Assembly: GCF_030536915.1 (NCBI RefSeq)
Contig: NZ_JAUNPC010000019.1
Coordinates: 2,081 to 42,141 of the forward strand
Source: Paracoccus sp. (in: a-proteobacteria)
GTDB lineage: Bacteria > Pseudomonadota > Alphaproteobacteria > Rhodobacterales > Rhodobacteraceae
Reading direction: 5' to 3'
Length of the DNA stretch: 40,061 nt
Shown: positions 25,054 to 33,063 of the stretch, piece after piece
Layout: every line of letters begins with the position of its first letter
Position numbering within the stretch: the first letter of the stretch is position 1
Made by a program: the position numbers and the translations under genes
Notes under the pieces: model-generated
The model's database searches: none
What the model saw: only the letters and a program-made list of their open reading frames with translations
What the model was told of the DNA's origin: nothing

Positions 25054-25814
25054 GCGCCCCGGTCATCGAGGCGCGCGGACTGGTCAAGTCATTTGCCGGT
25101 CAGAAGGTTCTGGACGGCGTCGATCTGTCGGTGGCGCAGGGGGAAAGCCTTGTCGTGATCGGCGGCTCCGGCTCGGGCAAGTCGGTGCTGATGCGCACGA
25201 TCCTCGGGCTTGAGGAGGCCGATGCCGGCGAGGTTCTGCTGCATGGCGAAGCCGCCACGCCGGCAACACGGGCGCGGTTCATGCGGGATTTCGGGATGCT
25301 GTTCCAGAACGCGGCGCTGTTCGACAGCCTGCCCGTCTGGCGCAACGTGGCCTTCCGGCTGCTGCAGGCGATGCCCGCCGCCAAGGCCCGCGCCCGCGCG
25401 GTGGAACGGCTGGCTCGCGTGGGCCTTGGCCTCGAGGTCGCCGACCGGATGCCCGCCGACCTGTCGGGGGGGATGCGCAAGCGCGTGGGCCTTGCCCGCG
25501 CCATTGCCGCCGACCCGAAGGTGATCTTCTTCGACGAGCCGACCACCGGGCTCGACCCCCAGCGCGCCGCCGCGATCAACCGGCTGATCCGCGATATCGT
25601 GACCGAGACGCATGCGACCGCCGTGACCATCACCCATGACATGACAAGCGTGCGGACCATCGCCGACCGCGTGGCGATGCTGGACAATGGCCGGGTCCGC
25701 TGGCAGGGAACCGTGGCCGGGATGGACAGCGCGGATGATTCGGTCCTGCGGGCCTTCGTGGAAGGCGAGCCGCTGGACTGGCGCCCTCTGGCCCTGCAGG
25801 ATCGGGCGCGATGA
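25050..25814 (+). CDS. mlaF: MlaF-family ABC transporter ATP-binding protein
   Basis: An ATPase of 254 residues energising the MlaE permease. Motifs: Walker A GGSGSGKS (38-45), Q-loop Gln86 in MLFQNAALFDSLPVW, signature LSGG (138-141) in LSGGMRKRVGLARA, Walker B FDEP (161-164) with TTGLDP, and the switch His in TITHDM. FQNAALFDSL is typical of MlaF. It starts at ATG 25050 inside an ATGA overlap with mlaE, implying coupling. The following 87 bases contain no gene before phoH. Confidence 0.92.
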   Translation: MSAPVIEARGLVKSFAGQKVLDGVDLSVAQGESLVVIGGSGSGKSVLMRTILGLEEADAGEVLLHGEAATPATRARFMRDFGMLFQNAALFDSLPVWRNVAFRLLQAMPAAKARARAVERLARVGLGLEVADRMPADLSGGMRKRVGLARAIAADPKVIFFDEPTTGLDPQRAAAINRLIRDIVTETHATAVTITHDMTSVRTIADRVAMLDNGRVRWQGTVAGMDSADDSVLRAFVEGEPLDWRPLALQDRAR

Positions 25815-25901
25815 AACGGCCTTCAAGCAAGTTAAGACGCGAAGCCTTGCCTTCGCCCCGGCCCGCCTGCAACATGGAACCGATCCAATGACGAGGACGC
25901 A

Positions 25902-26984
25902 GTGGGTTTGACCCCGACGAACCTTTCCGCCCCGACCGGCGAGACCCTGCTGGAGTTTCCCGACAACCGCCTGCTGATCGACCTGTGCGGCCCGCATGAC
26001 CGGCACCTTGCCCGCATCGAGCAGGCGCTTGGCGTCCATGTCATCCGGCGTGGCAACCTGCTGGCGATCATGGGCCCGCCCGAGGCCCAGGCCGAGGCCG
26101 CGCAGATCCTGCAGGGCCTTTACGCCCGGCTGGAACAGGGCCGCAACGTCGAGCTGAACGAGGTCGAGGCCGCCCTTCGGATGGGGACCGAGCCGGATGT
26201 GCCGGCACCCAGCCCGGCCCAGCAGCTCGAGATGTTCGGGCAGGGCAAGATCGAGCTTCGGACCCGCAAGAAGACCGTCGAACCCCGGACCGAGGCGCAG
26301 CGCGACTATGTCCGGGCGCTTTTCGCCAACGAACTCGCCTTCGGGATCGGCCCGGCGGGCACCGGCAAGACCTATCTGGCGGTCGCGGTCGGGGTCACCA
26401 TGCTGATCGACGGCCATGTGGACAAGATCATCCTGTCCCGCCCCGCCGTCGAGGCGGGCGAGCGTCTGGGCTTCCTGCCCGGCGACATGAAGGAAAAGGT
26501 CGATCCCTACATGCAGCCTCTGTATGATGCGCTGAACGATTTCATTCCGGCGCGCCAGATGCAGAAGCTGGTCGAGGAAAAGCGCATCGAGATCGCGCCG
26601 CTGGCCTTCATGCGCGGCCGCACGCTTGCAAATGCCTTCGTGGTGCTGGACGAGGCGCAGAATGCCACCACCATGCAGATGAAGATGTTCCTGACCCGCC
26701 TGGGCGAAGGCTCGCGCATGGTCATCACCGGCGACCGGACCCAGGTGGACCTGCCGCGTGGCGTGCAATCGGGCCTGCGCGACGCCGAGCGTATCCTCGG
26801 CGGGGTGCCGGGGATCTCGTTCAGCTACTTCACCGCGCAGGACGTGGTGCGGCACCCGCTGGTCGCGCGCATCATCCAGGCCTATGACGCCGACGACGAA
26901 CGCGGCGGCGACCCCGACGCCCCGCCGCAGAGTCAGGGCGCCTATCCTCCGCGGCGCGAATGGCGCGGACCGCGCAATGCCTGA
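25902..26984 (+). CDS. phoH: PhoH family ATPase
   Basis: A cytoplasmic P-loop ATPase (360 residues) of the PhoH family, linked in bacteria to RNA metabolism together with YbeY. An N-terminal KH-like domain (about 15-90: LIDLCGPHDRHLARIEQALGVHVIRRGNLLAIMG) precedes the helicase-like core with Walker A GPAGTGKT (150-157), ILSRPAVEAGERLGFLPGDM, Walker B VVLDEAQN and VITGDRTQVDLP. The tail is charged and unordered. The start is a GTG at 25902 with GAGG five to six bases upstream; I see no ATG in frame. Its stop overlaps ybeY by eight bases. Confidence 0.94.
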   Translation: MGLTPTNLSAPTGETLLEFPDNRLLIDLCGPHDRHLARIEQALGVHVIRRGNLLAIMGPPEAQAEAAQILQGLYARLEQGRNVELNEVEAALRMGTEPDVPAPSPAQQLEMFGQGKIELRTRKKTVEPRTEAQRDYVRALFANELAFGIGPAGTGKTYLAVAVGVTMLIDGHVDKIILSRPAVEAGERLGFLPGDMKEKVDPYMQPLYDALNDFIPARQMQKLVEEKRIEIAPLAFMRGRTLANAFVVLDEAQNATTMQMKMFLTRLGEGSRMVITGDRTQVDLPRGVQSGLRDAERILGGVPGISFSYFTAQDVVRHPLVARIIQAYDADDERGGDPDAPPQSQGAYPPRREWRGPRNA

Positions 26985-27498
26985 TGCCACCGAGCCGCAG
27001 CTTCATGCCGGACCGGACCCCGTGGATCTGGTGATCGAGGATGAACGCTGGCTGGACGTCGATTTGCAGGGCATGGCCCAGCGGGCGGCCGTTGCCACGA
27101 CGCGCCACATGGGGATCGACCCGGTCGAGATCGTCGTCATGGGCTGCGACGATACCCGCATTGCCGGACTGAACGACCATTTCCGTGGCAAGGCCAAGCC
27201 CACCAACGTGCTCAGCTGGCCCTCGATCGAACATGCTCCCCGGAAACCGGGCGAGGTGCCGGTGCCGCCGGAGACGGATGAACTGGGCGACATCGCCATC
27301 AGCTATGATACCTGCCTGGCCGAGGCCGAATCGCAGGGCAAGCCCTTTGCCGACCATGTGACCCATCTGCTGGTCCACGCCATCCTGCATCTGGCCGGCT
27401 ACGATCACGAGGTCGAGGCCGATGCGGAAACCATGGAGGATGCCGAGCGTTCAATTCTCGCCGGTCTCGGCATCCCGGATCCTTACCGAGAGCATTGA
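26977..27498 (+). CDS. ybeY: Endoribonuclease YbeY
   Basis: A zinc-dependent single-strand RNase in 16S rRNA 3' maturation and ribosome quality control. The 173-residue protein has the signature H-x3-H-x5-H in HLLVHAILHLAGYDHE (His134, His138, His144) and the upstream GCDDTRIAGLNDHFRGKAKPTNVLSWP typical of the family. The N-terminus is about 15 residues longer than the E. coli protein. ATG 26977 overlaps the phoH stop by eight bases and the stop abuts the corC start, so phoH-ybeY-corC is one translational unit. Confidence 0.95.
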   Translation: MPDATEPQLHAGPDPVDLVIEDERWLDVDLQGMAQRAAVATTRHMGIDPVEIVVMGCDDTRIAGLNDHFRGKAKPTNVLSWPSIEHAPRKPGEVPVPPETDELGDIAISYDTCLAEAESQGKPFADHVTHLLVHAILHLAGYDHEVEADAETMEDAERSILAGLGIPDPYREH

Positions 27499-28443
27499 AT
27501 GTTCATGAACGATCCCCGAAGCCCGGACTCGCATGCCGCGGACGATCCCCAGGACGACGCCGCCGAACCTCCGAGTTGGAGCGAGGCGTCGCGTGAGCCG
27601 CGCGAAGCCGCGCCGCGCGGTTTTCTCGGCCGCATCTTCAAGACCCTGGGGCCGCTTTCCTCGGACAACGAGGACGGCCCCGATTCGATGATGGAGGCCG
27701 CCACCTCGGTCCAGGCCCCGAGCATCCTGAACCTGCGCCGCAAGACCGTGGACGATGTCGCCGTGAACAAGGCCGACATCGTCGCCGTTCCGGTGACGGT
27801 CGGCCTGCCCGAACTGGTCGAGGTCTTCCGCGAACACGGATATTCCCGCCTGCCGGTCCACCGCGGCAATCTGGACCAGCCGCTGGGGCTGGTCCATCTC
27901 AAGGACCTCGCGCTCAAGCACGGCTTTGCGCCCAAGGGGGCGCCGCGCTTTGCGCTGCGGCCGCTGCTGCGTCCGCTGCTCTATGTTCCCGGCTCGATGC
28001 CCATCGGCGCGCTGCTGCAGCAGATGCAGCAGAAGCGTATCCACATGGCGCTGGTGATCGACGAATACGGCGGCGTCGACGGGCTGGTAACGATCGAGGA
28101 CCTGATCGAGCAGGTGATTGGCCAGATCGACGACGAGCATGACGACAGCGACGACGAGTTGTGGGTGCAGGAACGCCCCGGCCAGTGGCTGGTGCTGGCG
28201 CGCGCGCCCATCGACCGGGTCGAGGCAGAGATCGGCACCAAGCTGGTCTGCGGCGTCTACGAGGAAGAGATCGATACCGTGGGGGGGCTGATCTTCATGC
28301 TCGCCGGCCGGGTGCCGATCATTGGCGAGATCGTGCGCGATGACAACGGGGTCGAGTTCGAGGTGCTGGACGCCGATGCCCGCCGGATCAAACGCGTCCG
28401 GCTTCGGCTTCCCGGCAGCGGGTCGGGGACAACCATCGCCTGA
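27499..28443 (+). CDS. corC: CorC/HlyC family protein with tandem CBS domains
   Basis: A protein of 314 residues of the CorC type without a DUF21 membrane domain. A disordered acidic N-terminus (to about residue 60) precedes two CBS domains (about 80-220, with GYSRLPVHRGNLDQPLGLVHLKDL and RIHMALVIDEYGGVDGLVTIEDLIEQVIGQI) and a C-terminal CorC_HlyC domain (about 240-310, GTKLVCGVYEEEIDTVGGLIFMLAGRVP). The partner is thought to be a magnesium/cobalt efflux or membrane protein. The ATG follows the ybeY stop with no gap. In many Alphaproteobacteria lnt follows corC; here the next gene is on the other strand. Confidence 0.9.
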   Translation: MFMNDPRSPDSHAADDPQDDAAEPPSWSEASREPREAAPRGFLGRIFKTLGPLSSDNEDGPDSMMEAATSVQAPSILNLRRKTVDDVAVNKADIVAVPVTVGLPELVEVFREHGYSRLPVHRGNLDQPLGLVHLKDLALKHGFAPKGAPRFALRPLLRPLLYVPGSMPIGALLQQMQQKRIHMALVIDEYGGVDGLVTIEDLIEQVIGQIDDEHDDSDDELWVQERPGQWLVLARAPIDRVEAEIGTKLVCGVYEEEIDTVGGLIFMLAGRVPIIGEIVRDDNGVEFEVLDADARRIKRVRLRLPGSGSGTTIA

Positions 28444-28464
28444 TGCGCCGACGCGATGCCGGGG

Positions 28465-28493
28465 ATGGCCTGCGGAAAGCTGTCGCAGGCCAT
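28465..28493. terminator. Bidirectional terminator between corC and the ABM-like gene
   Basis: ATGGCCTGCG (28465-28474) and CGCAGGCCAT (28484-28493) make a perfect ten-base stem with a nine-base loop in the 64-base gap between convergent genes. No T tract is present on either side. Confidence 0.6.
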
Positions 28494-28507
28494 TGGCCGG
28501 ATGCGAA

Positions 28508-28852
28508 TCAGGCCGCGGTGACGTCGCGAAGGTTGCGGGACATCCCGGCGGTTGCCGTGGCCCATGCGCTTGCGGCGGTGCGCCGGCGGTGGGCAGCGAG
28601 GGCCTCGGCATCGCGGAACAGTTCCTCGACGCGCCAGACCAGCGGATCATCGGTCTGCGCGATCTCGAAGTAAAGGCAGCCGGGCTCGGCGCGGCTGGCG
28701 AGGACATGGGCCTCGACATGCATCAGCAGGGTCATCAACTGCGTCGGGTCGGCGCAGGTGATGTGGCCCGAGCGCCCGATCTGGGCGCCGATTGGGGCCG
28801 GGGGGCTGCTGTCATGATGGTGATGGCCGCAGCCGCAGGCACAAGCCGACAT
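28508..28852 (-). CDS. ABM-like (antibiotic biosynthesis monooxygenase) protein with Cys/His-rich N-terminus
   Basis: A protein of 114 residues. The C-terminal part (about 35-110: LMTLLMHVEAHVLASRAEPGCLYFEIAQTDDPLVWRVEELFRDAEALAAHR) matches the ABM dimeric alpha-beta fold, with the typical EPGCLxFEI and ELFxDxxALxxHR elements. ABM proteins include quinol oxidases and heme-degrading or scavenging enzymes. Before it lies MSACACGCGHHHH: Cys4, Cys6, Cys8 and His10-13. This extension is not part of the family domain and looks like a metal-binding tag. It is 20 bases downstream of the exported-protein gene on the same strand. Substrate is unknown. Confidence 0.7.
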   Translation of the reverse strand: MSACACGCGHHHHDSSPPAPIGAQIGRSGHITCADPTQLMTLLMHVEAHVLASRAEPGCLYFEIAQTDDPLVWRVEELFRDAEALAAHRRRTAASAWATATAGMSRNLRDVTAA

Positions 28853-28871
28853 GAAGATGCTCCTTGATAGA

Positions 28872-29678
28872 TCAGCCCCGGATCAGGGAATCGAAGTCGG
28901 GGTAAAGATCCTGCCGTGGCATCCCGGCGGAATAGCCCAGCACAGCCGGCATCCGGTAGGGGTCGCGGCCCTCGGTCCCCGGATGGCAGGCGCGCAGGTA
29001 GCGGCGGGTGACGCTTTCGGTCGCGCCGAACACCTCGGGCAGGGGCAGGACCATCCAGCTTCCATCCGCGTCAAGGAAGGCGGGCCGGATGGTCGAGCAG
29101 AAGAACTGTGCGGGTTGCGGTGCCGTCCATTCCAGCCCCTCGGGCAGCGTGTCGGGATAGCTGCCGCCGAGATGCTCGCTTTGCGCCAGGCTGACGGTGG
29201 TTTCCACCCGCCGCCCCGGAATCCTGCCGCTGCCGGTTCCGATCTGGCGCGCGGGGGGCTGGTCCACCCAGGTGCAGACATCCATGTGGCAGCGCCCGGA
29301 AAAGACGGTGGACGAAGGCGGGGGCTGATCGGCTGCCGCCCGGACGCAGAGGGTGAAATCCGTCCCGCGCCAGCAGGCCCGGTCCTGTTCCATCCGCCTT
29401 GCCTCGCCCCAGCGGGACCGGACGCTGAAGGCGGTCAGGCCGCGCACCTCGCCCACGCCCGCCGAGACGACGTCAAGCGACAGCGAGGTCGCGCCGCCCA
29501 TCAGCCTGCCGTCCATCATGGCGATGCTGAAGCTGCCGCCCCGATGCGGCTGGAACCGGCAAGGACCATCCACGCGCTCGCCCTTGACGGTGATCTCGCA
29601 GGTGGCGTTGTCAGCTTGGGCGGCGATTGCCGGAAAATACAGGCAGAGTGCGACAAGAAGGGCTTGCAAAAGGCGCAT
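28872..29678 (-). CDS. Cys-rich exported hypothetical protein
   Basis: A product of 268 residues with signal peptide MRLLQALLVALCLYFPAIAA (cleavage near residue 20). The mature chain has eight Cys in pairs spread over the chain (ATC, GPC; AC..LC; RC..VC; FC..AC), an even number that suggests four disulfides in the periplasm. No catalytic motif is recognised. ATG 29678 fits; the frame extends 14 codons upstream with no better signal. It lies downstream of guaA on the same strand, separated by 133 bases. Confidence 0.7.
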   Translation of the reverse strand: MRLLQALLVALCLYFPAIAAQADNATCEITVKGERVDGPCRFQPHRGGSFSIAMMDGRLMGGATSLSLDVVSAGVGEVRGLTAFSVRSRWGEARRMEQDRACWRGTDFTLCVRAAADQPPPSSTVFSGRCHMDVCTWVDQPPARQIGTGSGRIPGRRVETTVSLAQSEHLGGSYPDTLPEGLEWTAPQPAQFFCSTIRPAFLDADGSWMVLPLPEVFGATESVTRRYLRACHPGTEGRDPYRMPAVLGYSAGMPRQDLYPDFDSLIRG

Positions 29679-29811
29679 GATAAGAACTCGGGAAAACACC
29701 TCTGGCCCGATCATGCACAAGAACAGGCGCTTGCCAACGAATTGCTGAGGGTCGCCCGCAGGTCCGGCCAGGTTCCGCCGGATGGGTCTCAGCCTTCGCG
29801 CAAGCGGCCGG

Positions 29812-31371
29812 TCATTCCCATTCGATCGTGCCCGGCGGCTTTGAGGTGATGTCGTAAGTCACCCGGTTTATGCCCTTGACTTCGTTGATGATGCGCGTCG
29901 CCGTCTCGCCAAGGAACTGGTGCGTGAAGGGATAGTAATCCGCAGTCATCCCGTCGACCGAGGTCACCGCCCGCAAAGCGCAGGCGAAATCATAGGTGCG
30001 CCCGTCGCCCATCACCCCCACGGTGCGGACCGGCAGGATCGCGACAAAGGCCTGCCAGATCTCGTCGTAAAGCCCGTGCCTGCGAATCTGGTCGATGTAG
30101 ACCGCGTCGGCACGGCGCAGGATCTCCAGCTTCTCGCGGGTGATCTCGCCGGGGCAGCGGATGGCGAGGCCGGGGCCGGGGAAGGGATGGCGGCCGATGA
30201 ACTGCTCGGGCAGGCCCAGTTCGCGGCCAAGGGCACGGACCTCGTCCTTGAACAACTCGCGCAGCGGTTCCACCAGCTTGAGGCCCATCTTCTCGGGCAA
30301 GCCGCCGACATTGTGGTGCGACTTGATCGTGACCGAGGGGCCGCCACTGAAGCTGACCGATTCGATCACATCGGGGTAAAGCGTCCCCTGCGCCAGGAAC
30401 TCGGCCCCGCCGATCTCGGCCGCGTGCTTCTGGAACACGTCGATGAACAGGCGGCCGATGGTCTTGCGCTTGACCTCGGGGTCGCTGACGCCTTCCAGCT
30501 CGCCCAGGAACAGCTCGGATTCGTCGGCGTGGATCAGCGGGATGTTGTAATGGTCGCGGAACATGGTCACGACCTCCTCGGCCTCGCCCAGCCGCAGAAG
30601 GCCGTGGTCGACGAAGACGCAGGTCAGCTGGTCGCCGATCGCCTCGTGGATCAGGACGGCCGCGACCGAGCTATCCACGCCGCCCGACAGCCCGCAGATC
30701 ACCTTGGCGTCGCCCACCTGTTCGCGGATACGGCGCACGGCCTCGGCGCGGTAGCCGGCCATGGTCCAGTCGCCGGTGAAGCCCGCAAGCCGGACAAAGT
30801 TTTCCAGCATGATGCGGCCGTTCGGGGTGTGATGCACCTCGGGGTGGAACTGCACGGCATAGAAGCGGCGCGATTCATCCGCGATCATCGCCAGGGGCGC
30901 GCCGGGCGAGGTGCCGATCACCGCAAAGCCGGGGGCCAAAGCAGTGACGCGGTCGCCGTGGCTCATCCAGACTTCCTCGCGCCCGTCAGCAAACAGGCCC
31001 GCGAAGATGCCGTCGCCCGCATGGCCCGGCGCAGGGGTCACGAAGGCGCGGCCGTATTCGGCATGGTGCCCCGCCTCGACCCGGCCGCCAAGCTGCTGCA
31101 TCATCACCTGCTGGCCGTAGCAGATGCCGAAGACCGGCACGCCCAGTTCAAACACTGCCTGCGGGGCGCGCGGGCTGCCCTCGCGCGTGACGCTGTCGGG
31201 GCCACCCGAAAGGATCACCGCCTGCGGCGGGTCGGCCCGCAGTTCGGCATCCGTCACGGCCTGATAGGCGCGTATCTCGCAGAAAACATTAAGCTCGCGA
31301 AGCCGCCGCGCGATGAGCTGCGTGACCTGAGAGCCGAAGTCGATGATGAGCAGGCGCTGGTGCTGGGTCAT
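29812..31371 (-). CDS. guaA: GMP synthase (glutamine-hydrolysing)
   Basis: Converts XMP to GMP using glutamine and ATP. The 519-residue protein has an N-terminal class I amidotransferase domain with [18 protein letters not shown], the nucleophile Cys84 in GICYGQQ and QFHPEV; then the ATP pyrophosphatase domain with P-loop SGGVDSS; and the C-terminal dimerisation domain ([34 protein letters not shown]). Start at ATG 31371 ([11 protein letters not shown]) follows the family; the frame opens upstream but is not conserved. It follows the ThiE-like gene on the same strand by 79 bases. Confidence 0.96.
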   Translation of the reverse strand: MTQHQRLLIIDFGSQVTQLIARRLRELNVFCEIRAYQAVTDAELRADPPQAVILSGGPDSVTREGSPRAPQAVFELGVPVFGICYGQQVMMQQLGGRVEAGHHAEYGRAFVTPAPGHAGDGIFAGLFADGREEVWMSHGDRVTALAPGFAVIGTSPGAPLAMIADESRRFYAVQFHPEVHHTPNGRIMLENFVRLAGFTGDWTMAGYRAEAVRRIREQVGDAKVICGLSGGVDSSVAAVLIHEAIGDQLTCVFVDHGLLRLGEAEEVVTMFRDHYNIPLIHADESELFLGELEGVSDPEVKRKTIGRLFIDVFQKHAAEIGGAEFLAQGTLYPDVIESVSFSGGPSVTIKSHHNVGGLPEKMGLKLVEPLRELFKDEVRALGRELGLPEQFIGRHPFPGPGLAIRCPGEITREKLEILRRADAVYIDQIRRHGLYDEIWQAFVAILPVRTVGVMGDGRTYDFACALRAVTSVDGMTADYYPFTHQFLGETATRIINEVKGINRVTYDITSKPPGTIEWE

Positions 31372-31450
31372 GTCCCGCGCTTTAGGCCCGCGCGTGGGCG
31401 TCGGCAAGCCTGCGTTCAGAGGATCGCGCGCCACGGGGCACGACGCCGCC

Positions 31451-32059
31451 TCATTCGGGCCAGAGCGCCGAAAGCGCTGTTGCGGGATCGTCGGCGGACC
31501 AGATTTCCGGCCCGAGGGCGATGAAGTCGGCGATCCCCCAGATCTGGCGGATCAGCGCGGCGTCAAGCGCGCCCTCGGCCACGACGGGGACCTCGATCAT
31601 CTCGGACCACCATTGGAACAGGTCGAGGCCGACAGGCTCTCCATGCCCCAGCGCGGTCGGGCCGCAGGGTCCGAAAGAAACGTAGTCGGCCCCGGCCTCG
31701 CCCGCATTCATGCCCTCGTGCCGCGAGGCACCGCAGAATGCCCCGACGATGGCATCGGCGCCAAGCTCCTTCCGGGCATAGCGCACTGCGCGCGCGCCAC
31801 CCGTCAGGTGAACGCCATCCAGCCCGTGGCGCTGCGCCAGGGCGACGTGATCCTCGATCACCACCGCCACGTCGCGGGCGTGCGCGATGTCGCGGGCCAT
31901 ATCGGCCATGCGGCCCAGTTCGGCCTCGTCCCCGGCGCCCGGCAGGCGCAGGCAGGCGACGGGATGGGCGTTCAGCACCGCCGAAAGCCGGTCCCCGAGT
32001 TCGGATGCCGTGATCAGCGTAGGGGCGATCAGGTAAAGCTGCGGCGCGTCCTCGGTCAT
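31451..32059 (-). CDS. ThiE-like protein (thiamine-phosphate synthase fold, atypical)
   Basis: A protein of 202 residues with the TIM-barrel layout of ThiE/Ten[12 protein letters not shown] at the start, [20 protein letters not shown] in the middle and [13 protein letters not shown] and [17 protein letters not shown] at the end. Several catalytic positions of true ThiE are not in the usual form: the early QLR-x-K motif reads ACLRLPG, IND reads IEDH, and the G-x-S-x-H motif reads GASRH. A close relative group that keeps the IEDH and GAFCGASRH motifs seems to exist in Rhodobacteraceae, so activity on thiamine precursors is uncertain. Possibly cotranscribed with guaA. Confidence 0.75.
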   Translation of the reverse strand: MTEDAPQLYLIAPTLITASELGDRLSAVLNAHPVACLRLPGAGDEAELGRMADMARDIAHARDVAVVIEDHVALAQRHGLDGVHLTGGARAVRYARKELGADAIVGAFCGASRHEGMNAGEAGADYVSFGPCGPTALGHGEPVGLDLFQWWSEMIEVPVVAEGALDAALIRQIWGIADFIALGPEIWSADDPATALSALWPE

Positions 32060-32130
32060 GGCGGGGTTCCTTTTGTGGCAGTGGATCGGGATACCGCAGG
32101 GACGCGCCGCGGGGAAGGGGGCGTCAGACC

Positions 32131-32173
32131 GGGGCTCTGCCCCGGACCCCGGGATACTTGAACGAAGAAGAGG
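32131..32173 (+). repeat. Dispersed intergenic repeat, copy C
   Basis: GGGGCTCTGCCCC (32131-32143) is followed by GGACCCC and the core GGGATACTTGAACGAAGAAG (32151-32170). It corresponds to the copies at 3061-3082 and 12841-12951, but the core is degenerate. It lies in the 173-base gap between the ThiE-like gene and trmJ. Confidence 0.55.
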
Positions 32174-32232
32174 AGATGAGGCATCTCGCCCGCCCGCTTG
32201 CCCGTGGCGCGGCTGCGCGCTAGGGGCGGCGC

Positions 32233-32988
32233 ATGACCGAGATCTCTGCCCTGCAACCCGTCGTCATCCTCGTGCGCCCGCAGATGGGCGAGAACATCGG
32301 GGCGGCCGCCCGCGCGATGCTGAACTTCGGGCTGACCGGAATGCGGCTGGTCGATCCACGCGACGGCTGGCCCAATCCGCGCGCCGTGGCGATGGCCTCG
32401 GGCGCGGCGGGGCAGGTGCTGGACCGGGCGCGGGTCTTCCCGACGCTGGCCGAGGCGATGTTCGATGTGGATCACGCCTATGCTACCACCGCGCGGGGAC
32501 GCGAGTTGACGAAGCCCGTCCATACGCCCGCGACGGCCATGGCAGAGGCCCGCGGGCTTGTGACCAAGGGACGCCATGTCGCCCTGATCTTCGGCCCGGA
32601 GCGGGCGGGGCTGGAGAACGACGACATCGCGCGGGCCAATGCCATCGTGACCGTGCCGGTGAACCCGGAGTTTCCCTCGCTGAACCTCGCGCAGGCTGTG
32701 CTGCTGATGGGCTATGAATGGGGCAGGGACGCCCTGCCGGCTCAGCCCGCCCCCGCCGCCAAGCGCCCGCCGGGTGAAATCCCGGCAACGCGGCTGGAGA
32801 TCGAAAGGCTCGCCGACCACTGGGAGGAGAAGCTGACCGAGGCGCGGTTCTTCTTCCCGCCGGAAAAGGCCGCGCCCATGCGGCTGACGTTGCGGAACCT
32901 GTGGTCGCGCCTGCCGTTGACCCGCGCGGACGTGCAGATCCTGCATGGCATGGTGCGGCAACTGACGTGGAAAAGCCGCGCGGATTGA
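32233..32988 (+). CDS. trmJ: tRNA (cytidine/uridine-2'-O-)-methyltransferase TrmJ-like
   Basis: A SPOUT methyltransferase of 251 residues. The SAM-binding trefoil knot is indicated by PVVILVRPQMGENIGAAARAMLNFGL (the N-I-G-A-xR motif), VALIFGPERAGLENDDI and IVTVPVNPEFPSLNLAQAVLLMGYEW. The NIGAAAR, FGxExxGL and NLAQAV motifs are typical of TrmJ, which modifies position 32 of tRNAs. The C-terminal extension (about 195-250) is helical. The start ATG 32233 has a weak AGGGG site. It is followed by ctaA after 75 bases with a hairpin (GGCCGGA/TCCGGCC, 32997-33019). Confidence 0.85.
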   Translation: MTEISALQPVVILVRPQMGENIGAAARAMLNFGLTGMRLVDPRDGWPNPRAVAMASGAAGQVLDRARVFPTLAEAMFDVDHAYATTARGRELTKPVHTPATAMAEARGLVTKGRHVALIFGPERAGLENDDIARANAIVTVPVNPEFPSLNLAQAVLLMGYEWGRDALPAQPAPAAKRPPGEIPATRLEIERLADHWEEKLTEARFFFPPEKAAPMRLTLRNLWSRLPLTRADVQILHGMVRQLTWKSRAD

Positions 32989-33063
32989 CCTTTGCGGGCC
33001 GGAACGCCAATGTCCGGCCGCATCCCGCAAGCGGACTGCAAGCGAACACCGAAGGGGCCCCGC

